Positions 57,301 through 64,000 of a stretch of 64,000 bases of DNA are shown piece by piece. The position numbers and the translations under genes are program-made. This stretch comes from Annona cherimola. Lineage: Eukaryota; Streptophyta; Magnoliopsida; Magnoliales; Annonaceae. The first letter of the stretch is position 1. The number at the start of each line of letters is the position of its first letter. The notes under the pieces were generated by a model, which searched no databases, was not told the DNA's origin, and was given only the letters and a program-made list of their open reading frames with translations. The stretch is taken from contig CM059971.1 in the NCBI GenBank assembly GCA_030490835.1, forward strand, positions 40,348,012 to 40,412,011, read 5' to 3'.

Positions 57301-58350
57301 TAAAAAAATTAATAAAAATGGAAAAAATTAGCATACTCATGCACGTCCAAATCCACCCTATGTTGTCCACGTTTTTCTCTCTCCCATTCAGCTGTATTTT
57401 ATAATTTTTATTACTGGAAATCTGCATGATTGAATGCATATCTCTACATACCTGCATGTCAGCAATATGTGGCATTTTTTAAAAAATAAAGATTCAAAAA
57501 TATGCAGCAAAGGCAGCCCATGGACGTCCCTATGTGCCACCTTACCTATGCTCATGTTGGGCACTTGTAGCTTCATCATGATAAACCTTTATTGCTGGGA
57601 TTTTATTTGGATTTTAGCATTTCATAATAATTCATAAAATATTCTACAAATATGCTGCATTTGACACCTCAATTTCCATTTAAAATCATATAATTATTTC
57701 AAGTACTTTAGCATTAAATGAAGGGTACTTTTGAGGTGTTAAAGTCAAGCATGCTCACCTTTTTCAATGCAGGTATTTTCCCAATATTTTAATCTTAATC
57801 CAAACCTTCCAAAATAATCATCTCATAATTTCATTCAAAACCGTTTCAAATTTCATCTCAATCCGATTTTCCTAACTCCCATTATAGTTGTTCAAAGTTA
57901 ACCGTTGAAATTGAGATATGATCAATAAATCATTATACTCATTTCATCAAGAATTTTTCACAACCCAATAATTCCATAATACCAAGCCCAACATTATCAA
58001 CTACCTTTTCAAATTTCACTTGAATCCGCCTTACGGGCGTTGAGTTATGAATTTTCTAGTGTTTTTCCATTAAACTTGTCAATTATCATATAAATTCTCA
58101 TAATTCATATTAAATAATGGAAAATGATTATCCATAATATATTTGCACATTCAAATCAACAATAATTTACTCTAATTCCATTCTCTCATTTTAGCTCAAA
58201 ATGATCAATCACCTCATTATTGCTAATCCGTTACCTAATTGCAATAATTAGCAAAATCACATAAATCATTCATAATTCAATAATTCATATATAAATATCA
58301 TATACATAATCAATGTATACATATGGGTTCTACATGGGTTGGTTTTCACA
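54376..58350 (-). repeat. Tekay-A 5' LTR
   Basis: 3975 bp, uninterrupted. It contains the terminal inverted repeat near 54430-54475, the stem-loop TGAGTCAAAACTCA at 54801-54814 and the GC-rich block at 55000-55150. The word 'caatccgccttacgggcg'-like at 58020-58045 and the end TTTTCACA are at its other side. A 162-codon plus-strand frame near 55478-55966 is AT-rich and is not supported as a gene. Confidence 0.9.
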
Positions 58351-60339
58351 TTAAAATACCCTCAAAACATGTGCAAAATGAGCCCACAAGCTGGAAAATC
58401 CAGCCATCACTTAAGGGGACGTCCATATGCATCTATGCTTTTGGAAGTTAAAAAAAATTCAAGGAGAAAAAGCCCTCCTTCCAGCAGTTGCATGTCCTCA
58501 TATCCAGCAAAGGCAAAGCCAAGAAAAAGGGGAGAAAAAGGAAAAGAAAAAATAGAAAAGAAGTAAAGGAATTAAGCTAGAGAAGTTGAGCTTAAGTGTG
58601 ACTCAATTCAAGTAAGTATACTTCATTCTTTGGGTTCTTTAATCCTAAGTTTTTCACATCAAATTATGGGTCATGAATTGGATCCATAATGAATCCTTAA
58701 AGAATGATTCATGATGCCCTTGATTTGGGTATTGGGATGAGAATTGACTGGAAAGAATTAATCAAGGATTCAAGAAGACTAAATGGAAGTCTAGGGTTGA
58801 TTATGGGTGAAAAACCTCTCTTGAATTTTCTTAAATTCACAAAATAAGTTGCTGTTTGGATTGGATATCATGATTTAATGGATTATATATGTTGAGTATA
58901 ATAATTAAGAACAAATGATTAAGGGTTTTTGCATATCTATTGAAATTAGATGCAAATATGGGAGCAAAACCTAGAAGAAATGAGATAAAAATCCAAAATA
59001 TGAACGAAATAGTAAATGAACAAGTTTTAGCATGAAATTTATTTGAGAACTCATGATAGGGTGATTAAGAAATGACCCAATTTTCAGCTCAAAAGGGTAA
59101 GCAGGTTGGAAATTAAATATCCGAGAAAATCAACCTGGACATGGTTGAACGGGTGTCAGGATCAGCTGCACCAAATGATTTTTAATTATTTTTATACATT
59201 TTATTTTGAGTTGAAAATTTTATATGATGTATAATACATCATTTTTAATACTAAACCAAAATAAAAATTAGTTTTTGAAAGGTACAAATATACCTAATAA
59301 TTAACGTGATTAGAGATGTCTGAAAATTGATGCTTCTGTCCAGCAGAGTAAAAATACCAAAATAAATATAAATACTTCACATGTTGTGCTGGAAATATTT
59401 ATTTTTTTAGATCATGTATTTTTTAAGGTATGATAGAAATTTCATATTTAAATTCCTCAATTTGATTATTTGATTATGATTCAAAAATTAGAGAGATTAG
59501 TGCGTCTGATTTCAGTATTATGGATAGATTGAGGAATAAATCAAAGTAAATGTTAAATTCTAGATTTTTGGGATGAAATTTAAATTACAATGGGATATAA
59601 ACAAGTATCGTAAGTGATTATGAGGATTATGTGTGGTTTAGGTAATCCCAATATTTGAGATTGATATATGAAGGTTATGACATTAATTAAGTGCTTAAGA
59701 ATGAGCATAATATGTAAATTATGAAAAATATGTGAAAAATGTTAAGTGAAAATCATAACCCTTTATATGGTGATTAAACAATGTGTTTTGATATATATGA
59801 ATGATACCCTAAATATGGGAATTGAATATGTGTTGTAATGAATGGTTTGATGCACAAGTATGTTATGTATGTACACCCAACTTGGAATTCAAGTGGGTTA
59901 TAAATATGTATGAGAATAGGTTGAAAAACTAATTTGAATGCAAGACAATAGAATTTACATGAATGTTATGTCATTGTTACATGTATAGGTAAAGGTAAAG
60001 AAAAGGTAGATCCAGAAAGCTCACGTGACCAAGGTAAGCAAGCAGCTTTCTAAATGAGTTTTGCTTTAAATGCTTTCTAAGGTATTTAAGGATGGCCATT
60101 CCTCGTTTATATGCGTATTGAAATATTATTTCTATTGAAATAAATGATTGCTTATTGTTTCTCAAGTATTGATGAAATATGATGGAATATGGATTTAAAC
60201 AATGTTTCATTGAAATGATGCTTAAAAAGGGATGGTGCAAAAAATTCTCTACATGAGAATGACAAGTTCCATGTGTAAGAGGTATATAATGTCGGGGTTA
60301 CTAAAAGTCATGCATGGAATGGAAATCAAGCAGGCTAGT
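58351..60339 (+). repeat. T-outer LTR, second part
   Basis: It resumes after the second TTAAA and reads in plus orientation. The tract 59985-60110 (GGTAAAGGTAAAGAAAAGG, AAGGTAAGCAAGCAG, TTTAAGGATGGCCATTCC) matches the reverse complement of 4135-4310 in Tekay-A, though diverged. The central part (59200-59620) is closer to T-solo (47900-48300) than to Tekay-A. It is cut at 60340 by Athila-2 and does not reach its own end in the window. No gene is seen. Confidence 0.7.
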
Positions 60340-60589
60340 TGATAACTCGTAAAAAAATGAGTTATCATGGCCCATTTCAGACTCTATTTGCATGTCAGTC
60401 CGAGAGATTAGGCTTAGTTTGCATCCATTTAGCTTAATTTTCACTCGCTTTGCATTTTAGGAGCATTAATTAGTTTTCATGCATTTTTACCACAAATTAG
60501 GCATTTTTAGTTCATTTATTTGTTTTATTCAACTTTTACAGAAAGGATGGGCATTATGAAGGCAAGCGGGCGAGTGGAATGTAGAACGA
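60340..60589 (+). mobile_element. Athila-2, start of an Athila-like LTR
   Basis: TGATAACTCG and the words GAGTTATCATGGCCCATTTC and TTTTAGGAGCATTAATTAG match the first 250 bp of the Athila-1 LTRs. It is diverged from both, so it is a separate insertion. Sire-2 begins at 60590; the rest of Athila-2 would be to the right of the window. Confidence 0.8.
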
Positions 60590-62304
60590 TGTTGGAAATA
60601 ATTAATGAAAAATATCAAATCATGTGTTTTGATGATTAAACAACACAATTTGAGTAAATATTAGCTACTAATCTGTTTGTGCAATGTTTAAGGATATAAA
60701 AAAATGTATGCAAAGAATAACAGATCAAGTTGATCTCCAAGTCGACTCAGACATCGACTTAGGCGAAGTCGATCCCGAAGTCGACTCCAGCAGCGACTTC
60801 AAATGACAATTCTTGGATAGCGTTGAAATTGAGGACTTGGACATACTGAATTCGCAGATGAAGTCGACTCCACTTGCAACTTGGGTGAAGTCGTAGACGA
60901 AGTCGACTCCAGTATCGACTTCAAGCAGTAATTTCCTTCCAGCGTTGAAATTGGGTAGCAAAACTTCTGAAGTCGCAACCGAAGTCGACTCCACATGCGA
61001 CTTGGGTGAAGTCGCAGGCAAAGTCGACTTCAGCATCAACTTCAACTTGGCAGGACAAAATTTCAAGATCAAGTCGAAGGACAAGCTGACTTTAAGATAA
61101 ACTTGAATCAAACTTAATATATGAAGACCAATTCAAGTTTCAAGCAAGCAAGGTACATGAATTCGATCATCCCAAACCAAAGTTGGAATTTCTCATACAA
61201 GCTTTAAGTTCGACAAGTTCTCCAAGCTTAAAGAAAAAGGATTTTGTACAAGTAAGCTCAAAGAAATTGAAAAACAAGACAAGAAGAAGAAGTTAAGCAA
61301 GCAAGAGACACTTCAACAAAGTTGGCAAATGAAAGAAGCCAAGTCGCACCCAAAGTTGACTCCAAGATCGACTTGAAACCAAGTCTCAGACCAAGTCGAC
61401 CCAGAGGACAGACTTGGAAACTGAAGAACAGCGTAAGTTGCACACGAAATCAACTCCAGCATGCGACTTGGGTGAAGTCGCACACGAAGTCGACTCCACC
61501 TGCGACTTGGAGGCATAATGTTCGAATTTTTGAACGTTAGAACATTTATTACGCATCAACCAACTCTATAACATTCAAAATTCTCCCTCCCCTATATATA
61601 GACACTCAAGCAAACGTGAAAATATGCAAGATAGAGCTAAAAAAGAGGAAAGAAGTGCTACTAAGAGTTTCAATCCACTTTTCTACTCAATTGAGTGATC
61701 TATACACTTTAAAAGGAAGAACGAGCTTCAAAGTTGTTGTTTGCTTCAACGCAATATGATTCGTTGCTTCTACAGATTCTTCCTCGAGCTGAAACTTGCT
61801 ACACAAATCTGTAAAGTGTAGATTTTTTCTATTTCATCTTGTTATTTGATTTTGGTGTTTGGTTTGAGTTCGGTGTTTCAAACCAAGATATAGCAAGTAG
61901 GGTTGTGATTAGAGTGTAACTCATCACCTACTTGTGTTGCTTATTATACATGCCCCTTAGAGCTAGAATCTAGAAGAGAGCGGAGGCTCTGGTTCTATAT
62001 GCCCCCTAGAGCTAGAATCTAGAAGAGAACGAAGACTCTAGTTGTATTCGCTGAATACAGAGTGGAACCCAAGTCACAAGGGAGTGTGAGCTTGGAAGAG
62101 TGGAGTAGGGAAAGGTTGCCCGAACCACTATAAATCTTGTCTACTATTTTTCATTTTCGCTTTCATTATCTTATTGCTTTCTATTTGTTTCATTAAAGGG
62201 GCTTAAACTAAACCGGGATAAAATATCTAATTAAAGTTTTAAATTTTTAAATACCCAATTCACCCCTCCCCTCTTGGGAAATTGCCATTAACTCGGGACC
62301 AACA
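60590..62304 (+). repeat. Sire-2 5' LTR
   Basis: 1715 bp from TGTTGGAAATAATT to GGGACCAACA. GTCGAC clusters at 60725-61085 and 61340-61505, a TATA-like word at 61593 and two 49-bp units (61950 and 61998, the first reading CCCCTTAG). A primer site follows at about 62307. The element is cut by the window end, so its 3' LTR and target duplication cannot be seen. Confidence 0.9.
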
Positions 62305-62353
62305 AGGGGTATCAGAGCAGGTCTTTGAGTTTTACCAAAGAGATCTTTTTGAT

Positions 62354-64000
62354 ATGGCATCCCAGTCCACTTCCGTTCCCACATTTGCCGAAGGCCAATC
62401 CTTTACTAGGCCACCATTGTTTGATGGGAACAATTTTGGATATTGGAAGCTATATATGAAACAACTCATCATGGCTACAGATATGGACTCTTGGATTGCA
62501 ATCCAAGATGGTGTGACTTTGCCTATTGATGAAAGATTTTCCAAATGGACCGATGAGGAAGTGAAAATTATAGAGAGCAATGCCAAGGCTATGAATTCAT
62601 TATTTTGTGCTCTTACGGCTTCCGAATATGATAGAGTATCCTCTTGTTTAACTACCAAAGAGATATGGGATAAACTAACATTTATCTATGAAGAAACTTC
62701 TCAAGTCCAAGGGACAAGGAGAAATATTTTGATTGGAGAATTGGAAAACTTTAGAATTTTAGAAACAGAAAATATTTCTGAAATATTTGCTAGATTTTCC
62801 AAGATTACTAACGCCTTGAAAGGACTAGGAAAAGCAATTTCTGAATCTGAGCAGGTCATGAAGATTCTGAGGGCACTACCCGAATTATGGACTCCAAAAA
62901 TCACGACAATAGAAGAAGCCAAAGACCTAAACACGTTGAAATTGGAAGATCTTATTAGCTCGCTGATGTCACATGAGGTAATCAAGAAAAGAAATGAGGA
63001 TCACCACAAAGGCAAAAGAGCCATCGCCTTGAAAGCTGCACAAGACTCGGATGACACCACCTCATCATCTCAAAACGACGATGAAATTTCCTTACTTACA
63101 AAATGGTTCAGAAAATTTGTAAGGAAAGGTAGAAATTTCAGAAACTTTAAAGAAAAAAATTCTAAAGAGAAAAAGAAAGAATCAACAAAATGTTACTGGT
63201 GTGGTAGTTCGGGGCACATGCAAGCCTGATGCCCAACTCCCAAAGAAAATAAAGCAAAGGAGCAAAAACAAGATCGAGGCGACAACAAAAAATTTCAAAG
63301 AAACAAAGGAAGAGGCATGTACGTAAATGAAGAGGAATCTACAACATGTAGCTCTTCAAGTGAAGAATGTGAAGCAGATTGTGCAAGAATTTGTTGCATA
63401 GCAAATTCCGACATATGTTTTGCAGCCACGGAAATCTTGGAGGATCAAGCTACTTCAACGAACTGTACAAGTAGTCAAGAGGTAACCTCCAAACAAAAAT
63501 CTTTTTCAAAATTTTCTTCTACAAATGAATGCCTCAAATGTGCTGAATTGGAAGAACTTCAACAAGCCTATGATTCATTATTTAAGGAAATAAAGAAATT
63601 AGAAAACAAGTTTACAATAAAGAAAAGACAATGTGATGCAGTAATAATTGTGAATGGTAAACTTGCTGAAAAGATAGATAAATTAAAAAGTGAAAAGAAT
63701 ACCTTGGAAGTTGAGTTAGAGAAACTCAAAAAGGAAAATGAGTCATTAAATGAATCGCTTGTCAAGTTTTCTAATCCAGGAGAAAATGTGAAAATATTCT
63801 TAAAAATGACAACCCAAACTTGCAAGAAAGGACTTGGGTATAATACATTTGAGCAAGAGAAATCTAATGCTCCGGAAAACAACGCCAAACCCATTTATAC
63901 TAAACCTAAGATAAATCAAGTAGTTTGGACCAAAAGACCAACCGAGGAACAAATTACCAAATGGCTTCCTATTTCTAGACTTCCGAGAGCTTGTAATTTT
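62354..64000 (+). pseudogene. Sire-2 gag, partial at window end
   Basis: The frame starts at ATG 62354 (MASQSTSVPTFAEGQ); an upstream in-frame ATG at 62282 lies in the LTR end and primer site and is unlikely. It holds the copia gag core, then a CCHC knuckle at 63191-63232 in which a TGA (63227-63229) stands where Sire-1 has CAA, so the last cysteine is after the stop. The same frame then stays open to the window end. It encodes an acidic serine-rich stretch, a cysteine-rich piece (CARICCIANSDICF), a coiled coil (KLKSEKNTLEVELEKLKKEN, 63680-63770) and KWLPISRLP. Except for this one stop it is intact, which makes it the better reference for the gag of this family. Confidence 0.88.

Larger units (their letters stand above)
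3195..58350 (-). mobile_element. Tekay-A, Ty3/gypsy chromovirus, full span with nested insertions
   Basis: The element reads on the minus strand. Its ends are TGTGGCGCC at 3195 and TTTTCACA at 58350, flanked by the 5-bp duplication TTAAA (3190-3194 and 58351-58355). The right LTR (54376-58350, 3975 bp) is the 5' LTR. The left one (3195-14468, about 3960 bp once Athila-1 is removed) is the 3' LTR. Between them, reading leftward, are a tRNA-Met-type primer site, an upstream acidic frame, gag, protease, reverse transcriptase, RNase H, integrase, chromodomain-like tail and polypurine tract. The coding part is split by T-solo, sLTR-2 and Sire-1. The Tekay/Del clade is inferred from long LTRs, protein order and the C-terminal tail. 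Multiple stops and frameshifts make it inactive. Confidence 0.88.

Overview
The window looks like plant heterochromatin, probably from a large-genome angiosperm (likely a eudicot; I cannot name the species). The coding sequences I can support are almost all retrotransposon genes, and I see no host gene, tRNA or rRNA gene, or CRISPR array. The evidence is long terminal repeats (LTRs) with TG...CA ends, 5-bp target-site duplications (TSDs), tRNA-type primer binding sites, polypurine tracts, and degraded gag/pol frames of Ty1/copia (Sirevirus-like) and Ty3/gypsy (Tekay-like chromovirus and Athila-like) elements.

Labels used below. T-outer: an old Tekay-type LTR, plus orientation, at 1803-3194 and 58351-60339. 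Tekay-A: a minus-strand chromovirus inserted in T-outer, spanning 3195-58350 with TSD TTAAA. Athila-1 (6630-13938, TSD GCATC) lies in the 3' LTR of Tekay-A. Sire-1 (15014-39458, TSD GTTCG) is a copia element in the integrase region of Tekay-A. Tekay-B (18004-28081) is a young chromovirus inserted in the gag of Sire-1. LTR-X (34004-35767, TSD TTTAC) is a solo LTR downstream of the Sire-1 pol. sLTR-1 (36670-38459, TSD GTCGC), sLTR-2 (39895-41641, TSD AGTCC) and sLTR-3 (48782-50492, TSD GTTAG) are solo LTRs of the Sire family. T-solo (44226-51741) is a very long Tekay-type LTR, without a visible TSD, in the gag of Tekay-A. Athila-2 (60340-60589) is an LTR stub interrupted by a second copia element, Sire-2 (60590 to the window end).

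The nest is at least four layers deep (T-outer > Tekay-A > Sire-1 > Tekay-B, and T-outer > Tekay-A > T-solo > sLTR-3). LTR divergence judged by eye fits that order: Tekay-A about 3 percent in the first few hundred bases, Sire-1 about 2 percent, Tekay-B about half a percent. No element is coding-competent as it stands; most breaks are premature stop codons that one C-to-T or G-to-A change explains, as expected for methylated, silenced DNA.

The least ordinary content is: (1) a degraded 252-codon frame with a strongly acidic C-terminal part, upstream of gag in Tekay-A and absent from its relative Tekay-B; (2) an extra gene downstream of pol in Sire-1, with a basic N-terminus and a short coiled-coil-like segment; (3) the GTCGAC-centred hairpin clusters of the Sire LTRs, echoed once inside the element next to that extra gene; (4) a stem-loop, a GC-rich block and a terminal inverted repeat shared by otherwise diverged chromovirus LTRs; (5) a duplicated primer binding site in Tekay-B; and (6) an Athila-like element that has lost reverse transcriptase and integrase but has three polypurine-tract-like motifs.
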